The position numbers were made by a program, and so were the translations under genes. DNA of 64,000 bases from Xylaria sp. FL1777 (Eukaryota; Ascomycota; Sordariomycetes; Xylariales; Xylariaceae), in the NCBI GenBank assembly GCA_022578965.1, contig MU400555.1, forward strand, positions 186,001-250,000, given 5' to 3'. Positions 49,421-60,543 of this stretch are shown one piece after another. Positions within the stretch are counted from its first letter, which is position 1, and the number at the start of each line of letters is the position of its first letter. The notes beneath the pieces are model-generated. The model had not been told where the DNA came from. It did no database searches and saw nothing but the letters and a program-made list of their open reading frames with translations.

Positions 49421-52152
49421 AGCGGGAGCAGCCTAAGGGACTACTAACTAGTGAAGGTGAGGAGCCCGAGACGCCCACATACAGAACGGCACAGGGAGAA
49501 CCCAGGGAGCCCGCGACCCACATGGTTGGCAAGCCCCTGGCGGAAGACCGAGAGTACATGTAAGTGGTAGCGGGAGGCGGGAAGCGGAATTTACACTGCC
49601 TGGGCAGGTAGTGTAATCTGTGAACAGTATATAGCGGCGTAGCCGTCTCTACACACACATCTACATGCACATACTGAGCAGTACGTATCGTAGTGTGTAG
49701 GTAAGTAGACTAACAAAGCCGCAATCGAAGCTAGCGGCGGAGGACATCTCTCAGTGGCCAGCAGAACTGGTCACGAACCTTATACTGTACCACGACATCG
49801 CAACCCGACAGTAGCACCGCCGACAGCGCCTATCCCTGCTGCAGTATCCCGCATGAGTGTACATACGGAGTGCAGCACAGAGGGCCAGCTGCTCCAGAAG
49901 TCCTACATACCAGCAGGTGTAAACATGCCATGCTGCCCATGTTTCACCCTACGCTGCCCTACTGCGTAGAGGAATGGCCGGATTGGCCGCGAGGAACAAA
50001 AAGACCGGGCCTGTTTGTCCAGGAACGGTCGTTGGTGGCGATCCGTGAAGAGAAACCCGCTTCCGCTCAGATCGTGAAATCCATAGCCCTATCGTGACTA
50101 GATCGGATTCGACATGGAGAAAATGGGCACGGCCGCCCGCCTGGCAGCCACTTAGGTCACCCAGGCTTGCAACCCTGCCGCAACCACGCCGCAACCACGC
50201 CGCATCCATGCTCCCACGCTGCTAGCGAGCCGGCTGTACCTACTGTTATCAATAGATGCGCATCTGGGGCTGGGTCTGGGTCTGGCTGTGGTCCAGGCAG
50301 GGGTCCAGACTGCATCGAGGTCGACCGTTTGATTGACCGTATTTTAAAAATGCCATTTTCAAAGCGGCGGAAATGAATCCATGTCTTTACGATGGAAAGA
50401 AAAGCACATGTCAGTATTTGTTATGTTATGTCTCGGGTTATTTCTCATTAGAGGAGACCTTGTGTCATCTATACACCAGAAGTGCTGGAATATGTGGGTC
50501 TGGTTCCCGTGACATCCAATCAGAAGAGGCAGTGAGTTACACTTGGAAATGGAGAATCTCTTCTTCCGTTACTTAGGTACCTCGAGAGAAGACTGGACCT
50601 TGAGACCTATCTGGGTGCTTCTAGATAAGGACTGTAAATATTAAAAGGCAAAAAGCAAAAAAAGGGAATAAACCATACTAAGGGCTTATCTTTTCATATC
50701 ATATTGCACATGACGACGCGGGGATAGAGTACTTATACGTACCTGTCCAGCTTAGTTCGGGGCCGAGAACAAAAGTATCCCATGAGCGGGCCTTCAACAC
50801 ACACCGCCCATCGAAAAGGCCTGTCTAACAGGCCTATTGAACCTTGATTCGATGGATGTTGCATTCTCGAACATTAGCCTAAAGAGCTGCTCCGGTACCA
50901 CTTGACAAGTCGATTATACCAGGAAGCCGAACCATGAAACAAAAGCAACGTAGAATTGTTCAAGAGAAGACGACGATAGTGAATCTCATAAGGGAAAGAA
51001 GATACCTTGTTCTTTAATTATAAAATATCTGACCTAACTGTGTATACAGTAGATCCAGGGTAAAATATAGACAGGGCATCCTGTAGAGTCAGTCCGCTGT
51101 TATTAGGTTCGGATAGGCACGTGTTAGCTATGGCCTATGACGACATCGTTCAGCTTGTTTCACCCGGGGATTGTCTTAATTACCTAATATAAAAGAGTCA
51201 GGGAGCAAAAATTTACGAAGTTTGTGTAATCGGGATTACCCTGAATGATTTATCCAAACCTAGGAAATAGTCAATAGGGAAAATCACAAATTCTATGATT
51301 GTCTACGAAATAATAGGTATCAATCCATACAATCGTTAGTGTGACTGACTGGACCAGCTGTACGGTTGACGATGCTCCACATCATACCCCCATGTCTCTA
51401 CATTCTGCGGTGCTATGGAATAATATACCGTCGAGTAAGGCATAAACCTCCATCAGAGATTGTTTATTTGAAGCAATCGAACCAAAGAAAATGGAACTTA
51501 CGAGATATTTTTTGCCTGGACACAAATAAACGAAATAAGTCTGCGTGAATAATATAGGGTTTGTTGACAATTCGATGGATAGAGCATATCACAGTTCCAC
51601 CATTGTTACACTTACCCTGGCATCATGGTCTTGGTAATACCAAGTATGACCAATATCCCAAATAATCGAGGTCTGATTATGAATAGAGACAAATCGATTT
51701 CATCTAGTGTCTGCTGAGCGGATTAACCACTCGAGAGTTTAAGATCCTTGGGGATCGCACCCCTCTATTCTAACATCTAGTGAATAACAGGGACTCAACG
51801 AGCGAAGTCCACCTACAGTTCCTATCCCTATTTTCAAAGCCTATCATAACTTGAGTTGTATAAAGAGTCTCACAGCAACTATCCCCAAATCATAGAAACC
51901 ATGGGAGGTTGCTATGATGGCACACAACTCGTTAGGACAGTCTGACACATCCACCTACCCAATCCGAGTTGGGTACATGGACAGTGACATTTAATATCCA
52001 TTATGTACACCAATAGCGGTAGCCAAGATGAGGGCTGAGTTAAGCACGGAGCGTGAAATGGCTACAGCGATAGTGATGGTCATAATAGCATAGCAAACCC
52101 ATCTGATTATGAAGACGGGACCATCCAGACAGAACCGCAACACCCTGGGCAG

Positions 52153-55100
52153 TCAATGTAGATCGACGAGACGACGGTTCTTTGCTTGCAGTTGGCGGAG
52201 CTTCTTGTCGATTGCCTCGTGTTGTTTCCTGGCTTGACTCAACACAGTCTCAGCGTCTTCGACCGACATTAGTGGGGTGCTGCCAATAGCTGGCGAGGGG
52301 CCATTCTCAGAGTGATCATAGCCTCCGTACACAGCATCGTTCGAATTCCCACTAGACGATGAGCTGTACTCATCGGTTGGCCGGCCCGTAAACATCTTTC
52401 TCTGATCCTCTGCGTTTTCCGTAGGAGGGTAAATCCAAGGTGCAAGTTGTTGCAAATTAACATTCTTAGTGAAATTAGAGTTGGCACCCATGGTCTTGTA
52501 ACTTCCCAGGTTGAGAGATGGAAGAACATGCTGATTGATGCAGCTGATAGCTTCCTCTCGGTGCATCTTGCCGACTGGATCACTAGGGTAATTGTCGGGA
52601 CCTAGTGGGAAGAAAGACGGCGGCCCATTGGGTACAGCACGGTTCTTAACCAGGCTGAAGCCACTGGCTGGTGTATGGCGGGGGGCGGAGAAGGCGGTTG
52701 GGCGGACGCTGTCAAGCCTCAGACGCTCTTGAAGTTCAAGAAATTTATCCTGTTCTTCTGGTGTCAGATTTGGTACGTAATCTCCATTGGGAGTGAGTAG
52801 CACCGGTTGGTCGTTTACTATCTTGCGAACGGGCTGGAAGGCGTTGAGCCTCTCCTCATCTTCTTTGGCAACAATTGCTTTTAAGGTTGGTGGGAGCGAG
52901 ACTAATCCAGAAATGTTGGGATCCAGGCGATGTGTCGGAAGAGGTTTGAAAAAGCTGATTTTATCAATCGAGGGTAAAGAGCCTTCCTCAACTAGAGCCT
53001 TATAAACATCCCGAATATGAGGAACCTCGCCAATGTCTTGTTCTATTGGTTGCTCCTGTTTCACTTCGGGAGGGTGGGTGATGTAATCTGGTGTCAACAC
53101 GGTCGTTTTCGTAGATTCATTCAGCTTGATAGACGTGTCGATAGCGGTAGGACTTCTTGGTGAGCTTATCGAGGGTTTGCCCCTGTCTTTGTTGACCTTG
53201 GCCTGTTCTATTGCAGTGGGACCTGTTCTAGAGTCTTTCCGGGCAGCAATGCCGCTAGTGTGACTGATACCATCCTTCTCGGGAATGAGTTTGTCTTCAA
53301 TGGTTTCGGAAGTGCTCGGTGTTGCTGGTCTAGTGGATGTTCTACTTGTACCAGCAGGCTTCTTCTCCTTTTTCTGTTTTTTCTTCCGGCCTAAGATCGG
53401 TGCAATCTCAACTTCTGGCTCAAATGGGTTGACCTCGGCTATCTGTGCGGCTGCTTCCTTCGAAGCTTCTTTGCGTTGTTTGCGCTGCTGACTCTTCGTA
53501 GTTGGGCGCGTAGGCAGGGAGCCAATCTTTGATGGAGGTGGAGAACTAGTTCGCGATGCTGAGACGGAGGCACTAACGATCGATGCAGTATCCGAAACTA
53601 TCTCGCTTGCGGGTGTTACTGGTCGATGAGTTGAGCTCGCTGCTGCTGCTGAACGGATCGAGGCCACAGCTGCGGGCGCTACATTGGTCGATGGCAATTC
53701 ATTCTTCGGAGTTTGTACGAGCCGAAGCGTCTTTGGCGCTGCTTTAGCTAGAGGAGAAGATACAGAAGCCGTTGTGAGCGTAGGGGTTGAAAGTGCTGAA
53801 GCTACTGGAGTTTTGCCCGACTGGGCGCTGTAAGAATTTTGAACGGAAGCCTTATCTGTAATGTCTGCCTTTTTTCCTGAGGCGTGCTGCTGAGGTATCG
53901 GATTTGTGGCTGCAGCGATATCAAGAATACTAGGCATTGGACGCTTGTCTGTCTTTTTTGACTTATTTTCTGCCGAGGTTTTATTTGACAAATCGGCAAT
54001 CGCTTTTTTGCTTGGAGTCTTCGAAGCTTGACTAGGCTTCGACGGAGTGCCAGTTACCTTAGAAGGCGAAGCTGTCTTCACAGAGTCAAGAGCTGGAAAG
54101 TCTTCTTCCTGTAGTAAATTTGCCTTCGATTTAGAGACCTGAGCAGCAATATCTTGTGCTAGACCGCTCATGCTGGCTAGTTCCTTGATGGATTTCTTCG
54201 CATTACTATTCCCGGCGGAAGACTCCTCCTTGCCTCGCCCCAGTGTTGCTTTTGCGGACTTGGGGCCAAGTGGTGTGACTGGTCGTGCAATTGTCGTAGA
54301 AAGTGAGCGGATTGCGTTGCTTCTTGAATGTGGTCTGTCTTGTAACACCGGACTGTGAATTCCATCATCCACCCTCTCACCAAAGATCGAGGCCGGGTGT
54401 GCATGAGTAAAACCGAGCCCAGGAGGTAGAGATGGCGACTTTAATCCGCTAAGGTATGAAATAGAGTCTTGAGGTTCCGATGGATATGAGTCAGAAACCA
54501 GCGCGTCAACAGCCGAAGAGGCTGCGTCGAGAGGAAGAAGATCGTCATCTAAAAAAAGTATAAACACGTTAGCTTTCAGGATCTCAACTCAAAAGCACGA
54601 CTACATATACAGAACGGGCGCACGTCACTTCGTAGGCTACCATCGTCGTCTTCCGCATTATACATGATATTGGTAAGGCTGAGAGGTTGAAATGCTATAT
54701 TAGCCAGCTTCTTAGGTATAAGCTCTGGGCTAGCTCCGCGTGTTAACGTACATGAGAGTTGTGGAAGACGACGATGGCTTGCCTGGCGTGACCATTGAAC
54801 CGAATCATGTGAAAAAAAAAAAAAAAAAAGAGTTAAAAGGTGACGCCAAGAAACGAATTGTATCTCGAGAATAGCAGCAGCCGTGGTGGAGCAGCCCCCA
54901 TCGTTTCCAAGAGCAAGTGGACGCCATGCAATCCTGATCCACCCCTGGATCATTATCCCTTTGTAATGCTCGCTTAAACAGATGTGATGGAATGTTCTGA
55001 TCATTTTCCATCTGCAATACCCTCGACGCCTTGCCGCACCCTTGCGGGAAACCAAAACCAATAAGAACCAAACAAGCCGCCCATTGCTTTGCAAGCTCCA

Positions 55101-57648
55101 TCAAACGATTACCATCGGCTGTACCCGCCACCTCCATACATAGCATTGGGGTTGTTGTACCCACCTTGTGCTTGACCACCGAATAGCCCCTGCCCGGCTC
55201 CCATGCTATTACCCTGTTGCTGATGATGCATCCGCGCCTGCAGGATACTCGGGTCCGCAAGATCTACTAAGCCACTCCCCCCAGAGGAGGAAGTGTTAGC
55301 GTGTCTGTGCTTCTTCCCCTTCTTCTTCTGCTTGGGTCCGTAGTCCGGGAAAGCTCCAGGCTGGGAGGCATAGAGCGTTGCCAGGAGGCCGGGAGCCGGA
55401 GCAGGAGTTGGGGAGGTAGAGGATGGGAATTGGCTATGGAAAGAGGAAACTTGGGGGATCATGTACTCACGCTTTCCATCGTGGGCTTGGTTACCCACAT
55501 TGCTCCGAATCAGAGATTGAAGCAAATCATTTGGATTGCCCTTCGAAGCCGCACCGAACGCTGATCCACCAAAAGCATGGGCTTGTCCGAACATGCCACC
55601 ACCTACAGGAGGCGTACCCGTCGATTTAAGGCCTGGCGGAGGCCCGGATACAGATGTAGTATATAACTGACCACCGGGCTGCGAACGAAACGTAGAAGGC
55701 ATCATGGATGACTGTTGAGCCATGTACCGAGGATCTCCGGTCGACTTAACATTAACGGAGCTTGCACTGTTGTCGTTGGCGAAGTTAAACCGAGACTGTT
55801 GGCGAGTGTGACCTTGTCCTTGAAATACAGCGGTCTGTTGAGATGACTGCTGAGGAGAAATTCCAGGAGGCATCTGGTCTGTGAAGGTGTTCTGAGTTCG
55901 TATGAACAGTTGTTGCTGCGGTGTCATAGTTCGGCTACCAATTGAACCGACCGTGGTAGAAGGCGGACCAAATCCTGTCAAGGACGGGCCAAATAACTCA
56001 TTGGCAGCTCCCCTTTGGATGGGTACATTTCGCCTCTGATCGTAGTTAAGTCTACTGCGTGCCTGATCTCTGTCTTCCGGTTCACCTCCCAGCGCGAGAC
56101 TACCGCTCTCGAGTTCTCCATCCGATTGAGTTAGGTCGTCCACCTGATCGTCTTGATCACCTAGCCGATTCTCATCTTCATCATGCATAGCTCGTCTCCT
56201 GGCTGCTCCATTTAGATCAAAGAAGGGAGGAAACTCATCTCTGTTATATGATTTAGGAGCAAAAACATAGCCGGGGATCGAACTGAGCGTCCTGAAAAAA
56301 TAAGCAAAGTCGTTTGGATCATCTGCAGGCGACTGTGCTTTGAAAGGTGTCGAATCAGATTTTATGTTCGTGTCAGCTTGTTGTTTTTCGGCTTTCTGGC
56401 TTGACTCTGGAATCACCGAGATATCATTAACCTCGTGAACAGATTCAGCAGTAGCAGGTAACGAAGTTGAGATTGCAGGGCTCGATGCGGCGCCACTGGT
56501 GGCATGACTACCTCGTCTACTACGCTGCTGGGTCGTGCGTGCCCAGTTTGCTGAAGCCGGTAAAGCAGGCCCGTCACCAGCTTCAGAATCCTCCTTACTA
56601 GATGAACGAATCATAGGTTGGGATGTAGCAGACGGAGGAATGGCCGAAGGATGTGGACGAGAGACAGAGCGGGATGATGACGCAGCATTGGACAGAGGAC
56701 GTTGTGTATGCACACTGTTGAGCGATGATAAGTCTTGACGTGAGTAACTGTCCTCTTCATCACCTAGTTCATGTAAGAACATGCACTGTCTATTGCCGCA
56801 TTGTTCATGACGAAGCCAAGCTGAACAGTATTTGGTGGTGCCCAGTTGCGCTTTCAGTACACGGTCGCCATTTTGGGACCCATTAACTGCGGCTATACAC
56901 TTCGCTGCATCCTCTTTTTTCTCAAAAGTAACATATATGCCAAGCGATTGTTGTTGGCCATCAGAAGACTTCCTATTGCTGATGGAAATCTTCTGAATGT
57001 TACCGTATTGCCCAAAGAACTCAGGCTTACGGAGAGTCTTAAGTAGCTCATCCTCTCGGACGGTTGGTGTAAGACCTGTCACGTAGACCAGGTTTTTCTG
57101 GACAACCCGTACACCCTGGAGATTCTTGCGGTTTTCTCTTTCGGCCTCGCGCTTCTGAACTTCTTTTTGTCGCTGCTCACTTGCTCGTTTCTTCTGGTTC
57201 TTCTGTATATTGGCCCGAAATTCAGCCTCCCTATGATTCATTAGACAACGCGATTCCTCTGTTTTGATCTGGGAGGTTCGTACTCTTCACGCGTCACCAC
57301 CTTCCACTTTACGTCCTTGTCGTCGTACGGCCGACGACATGCGGGACACAGACCGTTTAGATTGTTTTTGAGGTTGTTAAAACAGAACTGGCAGATCTAC
57401 GACGATACATGTCAGTTGCTATAGTCAAGGTTGAGTGGCGGGACCCGGTCATACCTGATAGCCACACGGGCAAGGTCGAAAATTCCGGTCAGAGAGATCG
57501 AACTCCTCGATACAGAGAGGGCTGTACCCGGCGGTTAGCATGTCGTGCCCCTCAAGAAACAACACAACAAGGCAACAAGCATGTTTGGGCAAAGTATAAC
57601 TGACCATGTGTCGTCCTCGTCGTCGAAAAATGTATCCTGCGGGGCCAT
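52153..57648 (-). CDS. NOT4: CCR4-NOT complex E3 ubiquitin ligase NOT4
   Basis: RING E3 ligase of the CCR4-NOT complex, acting in mRNA decay and co-translational quality control. Exons 57648-57605, 57521-57455, 57396-57284 and 57230-55113 are secure. Joins give DDTCPLCIEEF, CGYQICQFC and VTREEEAEFRANIQ. Domains: C4C4-type RING (about 15-58), a coiled coil rich in KKRASEQRQKE, an RRM (about 110-195, QKNLVYVTGLTPTVRED) and a C3H1-type finger (YCSAWLRHEQCGNRQCMFLH). Then long disordered stretches. The frame ends at a TAA (55109) after GGGYSRW, giving 781 aa. However, the donor inside that TGG-TAA joins in frame to a 50-nt exon (54678-54629) and then to 54548-52153, giving 1595 aa. The latter segment (DDLLPLDAASSAVDALVSD ... 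QEEDFPALDSVK) resembles the C-terminal part of long fungal NOT4 proteins and has no start of its own. The N-terminal part is certain; the long form is inferred. Confidence 0.8.
54679..55112 (-). other. proposed retained intron of NOT4 with alternative stop
   Basis: A 434-nt segment, GT at 55112-55111 and AG at 54680-54679, that is frame-compatible as an intron. If it is kept, translation ends at once with the TAA at 55111-55109. It contains an uninterrupted T run of about 18 on the minus strand (near 54812-54829). The open frame within it reads like non-coding sequence. Confidence 0.45.
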
Positions 57649-58886
57649 AGTGAATGGTAAAGCTGGAAGCTTAGGAAGCTCGAGTATCGGATGTGGAGTC
57701 AACTCTCTCGGTGGTAAAGAAATATCGCGTCGGCGATTCAAAGTGTGCAGGAGCTAGCGCGTCGTATGATACAGGAAAGGGTATAAACAGCGTTCAAGCG
57801 CGTTGTCTTTGGTCGAAACCTTATGACGAATAGTGAATTATTGTTGGGTGGTGATGCATCAGAAATAAAAGCCTTGACGCCGGGTGAGAATCACGCAGAA
57901 TGTCAGCAGAGAACGCCAACAACAAAATGCACAGCGGCTGAAGATAAGCGGATGACCTGCTAGATAAGTTGGTGACACGGAAAGGGAGGACGATGATGTA
58001 GATTAGCTGTGTTGTAAGGTCGGATGAAGGTTGGATGGGACGGAGGGCAAAAAGAAGCAAAGGAGGTATTGGTACATCGAAGTTGTTGCAGTGTAGCGTC
58101 CCGACTTTAGTAGCATGGGTGGGACGGAGAGATGGAAGGAACTGACCTGCACCGTGCTTCGACCGGCTCCAGGTGCAACCCAATTGAGTTAGAATGAGAC
58201 TTCAAGTTTTTCCAGTTACGTTAATTTGGTTGGCTGGTTCGAAGGGTCACCTGACTTAGCCTGACTTGTATTCACTGAGACCGATTCACTGTATACCGGT
58301 AGTGTAGGTACGTACCTTCTTACCGTACATTAAATAGGTATTTAGGTACATAGTAGTAGGTAAATAGGCAATTCAGGGGGGTTGTACATTACGGATTACA
58401 GCAGGTAATGTTACAGCCCGGTACCTAGGTAAGTAGTTTTTCCTCTGGGAATCACCCTTGGTAACCACCTAGGTAATCGTGCCACGTGTTTCCCGGGAAT
58501 TAGCAGTAACGTGTACTCATGTACTCACTACTCATGTACTCCATTATAAAGCAGTGTCCTATATACTCACTGTATAGATTTACAACAAGCTATTACAGCA
58601 GATATCCTATTTAGGTGGCGTGATGTATGATGGTACCTCGGGTAATAGGTGCCAAGGTTTCCTGGGCATGCTTACTCGAACTGCCTATGTTCACTTTATT
58701 CCCAGTTACATATTATAAGCAGCTACCAGGTACCTACCTCCTAGAGTAGTAAGAAATAATTATTACAATCAATTTATGTAAAAGAAAACAACCCTTAAAC
58801 TAATTTGTTACCTAAAGAATGGTTTTTGCTTTCTTAATTCTCTTCATAAAAATTGCTAGAAATAGAAAGGAAAAAAAAATTCAATT
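57649..58886. other. intergenic region NOT4 to tRNA
   Basis: NOT4 promoter side, then about 600 bp rich in TAGGTACC/TACCTAGG words and short tandem ATGTACTCAC copies (about 58510-58545). AT-rich from 58745 onward, towards the tRNA terminator. No gene is supported. Confidence 0.45.
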
Positions 58887-58894
58887 AAAAAAAA
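58887..58894 (-). terminator. RNA polymerase III terminator (T8)
   Basis: Eight consecutive T on the minus strand, starting 6 nt after the discriminator base of the tRNA-Leu gene. This is the expected spacing and form for a Pol III terminator; a second T9 run follows shortly after. Confidence 0.75.
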
Positions 58895-58920
58895 GTTTCG
58901 TGACGTGAGCGAGGTTCGAA

Positions 58921-58975
58921 CTGTGCTCATGTTAGATGGGTGACATACTAAGTCAATATGTAGACATTGACATAC
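58921..58975 (-). other. 55-nt GT-AG intron in the T arm of tRNA-Leu
   Basis: On the minus strand it begins GTATGT, has CTAAC 13-17 nt before the end, and finishes GCACAG: all hallmarks of a fungal spliceosomal intron, at a typical length. It separates T-stem base 53 from T-loop base 54. An internal 6-bp hairpin (GTCAAT/ATTGAC) lies near its 5' end. Excision exactly at GT...AG restores a perfect 5-bp T stem. Confidence 0.75.
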
Positions 58976-58999
58976 CTCGCGCGACTTTCGTCAACAGAA

Positions 59000-59014
59000 T
59001 TCTGATACTTAGAT
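59000..59014 (-). other. 15-nt canonical-site tRNA intron
   Basis: Located one base 3' of the anticodon (between 37 and 38), the standard eukaryotic tRNA intron position removed by the tRNA splicing endonuclease. By hand the boundary can slide by a few bases while still allowing the TCTGT stem strand. Confidence 0.6.
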
Positions 59015-59022
59015 CTTAAGTC

Positions 59023-59078
59023 CTGCAGAGGTATTAATATTTACGCTAGATAGAACGTTGGAGCGGGCATTTCCGTAC
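59023..59078 (-). other. 56-nt GT-AG intron in the anticodon stem of tRNA-Leu
   Basis: On the minus strand it begins GTACGG and ends CTGCAG, with a TATTAATAC branch-like stretch about 10-18 nt before the end. It splits the 5' strand of the anticodon stem (ACA | GA). Its exact removal rebuilds ACAGA opposite TCTGT. Confidence 0.65.
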
Positions 59079-59107
59079 TGTCGCCATAACCACTCGGCCA
59101 TCACGCC

Positions 59108-59587
59108 GAATCAATTGGCAGCCAATTGCTGCGTTGAAAAATTATCCGCCCACGGCAGCTTAGATCCTAGGCCCAGCAGAGCCACCAATTACTCTGCTAA
59201 GCAAATGGGATTGAACCGTCAGTATCTCTTAATGTTTAAAACAACAATTTTGAACACAAAAAAAAAAGAAAATAAGAGCTATATACTTTTACGACGAGTA
59301 GTAGATTGTACCAGGTTTTATAGGGCACATGTAAGTACCTAGGTAGCTAGGTACCTACCGGTACCTTCAAGTTCCGGCTCTCCAATTCTCGGAGCGCGCT
59401 TTAATATTCTTCCCCATCCACTAGAGCTCGCCTAGTCAAGCCCCCACCCCCAGCTGAGGTGCCCATACCTCCGTAACCTAGATAGGTACTTACATATCAT
59501 CAGCAGCAATTGATCCTCCGTCAATGGTCAATTAACTCATCCCACGGCCAAACGCAATTCCCGCATCAATTGGCCTGCTCACCCGCC
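59108..59587. other. divergent intergenic region tRNA-Leu / NDUFS3
   Basis: About 480 bp upstream of both the tRNA (minus) and the complex I gene (plus). TAGGTAGC/TAGGTACC words occur at 59333-59363 and 59480-59492. No other feature is supported. Confidence 0.4.
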
Positions 59588-60543
59588 ATGGCGACCAAGC
59601 TCTGCCGCAGCAGGGCTTTCGCCACCGCTCTCCGGCCGGCCAAGGGCCCTCTCCCGTCGCGCGCCGACCAGGCCGTGCGCCGCATCGCCTCGACGGCTCG
59701 CCAGAACGTCGCCATACCCCAGGACGTCTCGAACATGCGGCTGGCGCCGCGGGACCATCCCAAGGAGCTCAACGCGCCCGTCGTGAACCCCGCCGACAAG
59801 TACGCCACCAAGGCCGACCACCTGCACCGCTACGGGTCGTGGCTCATGGGCTGCATGCCCAAGTACATCCAGCAGTTCTCGGTGTGGAAGGACGAGCTGG
59901 TCATCTACATTTCGCCGTCGGGCGTGATACCTGTCTTCTCGTTCCTCAAACGTGCGGCCGCTCTGCTCTTTCATGCCCGTCTCCCTTCTTGCTTGGAAAA
60001 AGCCTTCAGGCAATGCTGACTTGGTCCTATTATATAGATAGCACGGCCGCCGAGTTCACCCAAGTCAGCAGCATCACCGCCGTCGACTTCCCCACCAAGG
60101 ACCAGCGGTTCGAGGTCGTATACAACCTCCTGAGCGTGCGGCACAACGCCCGCATCCGCGTCAAGACATACGCCGACGAGGCGTCCCCCGTCCCGAGCAT
60201 CACGAGCCTGTACGACGGCGCCAACTGGTACGAGCGCGAGGTCTACGACATGTTTGGCGTGTTCTTCACCGGCCACCCGGACCTCCGCCGCATCATGACC
60301 GACTACGGCTTCGAGGGCCACCCGTTACGGAAGGACTTCCCCCTCACCGGCTACACCGAGGTCCGCTACGACGAGGAGAAGAAGCGCATCGTCACCGAGC
60401 CCCTGGAGCTGACGCAGGCCTTCCGGAACTTCGAGGGTGGTTCCAGTGCGTGGGAGCAGATCGGCCCCGGCCAGGACCGCAAGCCAGATACTTTCAAGCT
60501 GCCCACACCGAAACCTGAGCCAAAGCCTGAGGAGAAGAAATAG
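59588..60543 (+). CDS. NDUFS3: NADH:ubiquinone oxidoreductase 30-kDa subunit (complex I, NDUFS3/NuoC)
   Basis: Nuclear-encoded core subunit of the peripheral arm of mitochondrial complex I. Two exons, 59588-59951 and 60038-60543 (86-nt intron), give 289 aa; the join reads [20 protein letters not shown]. The N-terminus is a typical Arg/Ala/Ser-rich mitochondrial presequence ([17 protein letters not shown]) with likely processing within the first ~40 residues. The Complex I 30-kDa signature is complete: [41 protein letters not shown]. It ends in a Pro/Glu/Lys-rich tail ([11 protein letters not shown]) usual in fungi. The first in-frame Met upstream (59510) would disturb the presequence, so 59588, in good context (CCGCCATGGCG), is used. 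GC-rich codon use. Confidence 0.95.

Larger units (their letters stand above)
48755..52152. other. gene-free region, 3.4 kb
   Basis: Upstream region of the VIVID-like gene and 3' side of NOT4. Apart from the GATC clusters described separately, no gene or repeat is supported. A GCCGCAACCAC direct repeat occurs at about 50177-50203. Frames in 49750-50580 do not resemble known proteins. Confidence 0.4.
58901..59107 (-). tRNA. tRNA-Leu(UAA) interrupted by three introns, two of GT-AG type
   Basis: Exons 59107-59079, 59022-59015, 58999-58976 and 58920-58901 join to 81 nt that fold as a class II tRNA. The acceptor stem GGCGTGA pairs with TCACGTC (one G-U), with A73 as in Leu tRNAs. D arm GCC/GGC; anticodon stem ACAGA/TCTGT with loop CTTAAG+T and anticodon TAA; variable arm GAC-GAAA-GTC; T arm GCGAG-TTCGAAC-CTCGC fully paired. 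The A box (TGGCCGAGTGG) is intact. The 15-nt insert at 37/38 is in the normal tRNA intron place. The other two inserts split positions 29/30 and 53/54. Without removing all three, neither the anticodon stem nor the T stem can form. Whether the product is functional is unknown; full pairing and a T8 terminator argue against a decayed pseudogene. It was recognised by hand folding only. Confidence 0.8.

Noticed and set aside
54576..55094. Minus-strand 172-codon frame between the two NOT4 parts as a separate gene
   Set aside because: Its translation is low quality, includes a long Phe run from the poly-T tract and has no family match; it fits an intron plus one small exon better.
58901..58935. 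Reading the T-loop region on the plus strand as a tRNA end
   Set aside because: The plus-strand T stem does not pair; only the minus-strand assembly with introns removed gives full stems.
59971..60321. Minus-strand frame over NDUFS3
   Set aside because: Antisense shadow of the GC-rich complex I exon.
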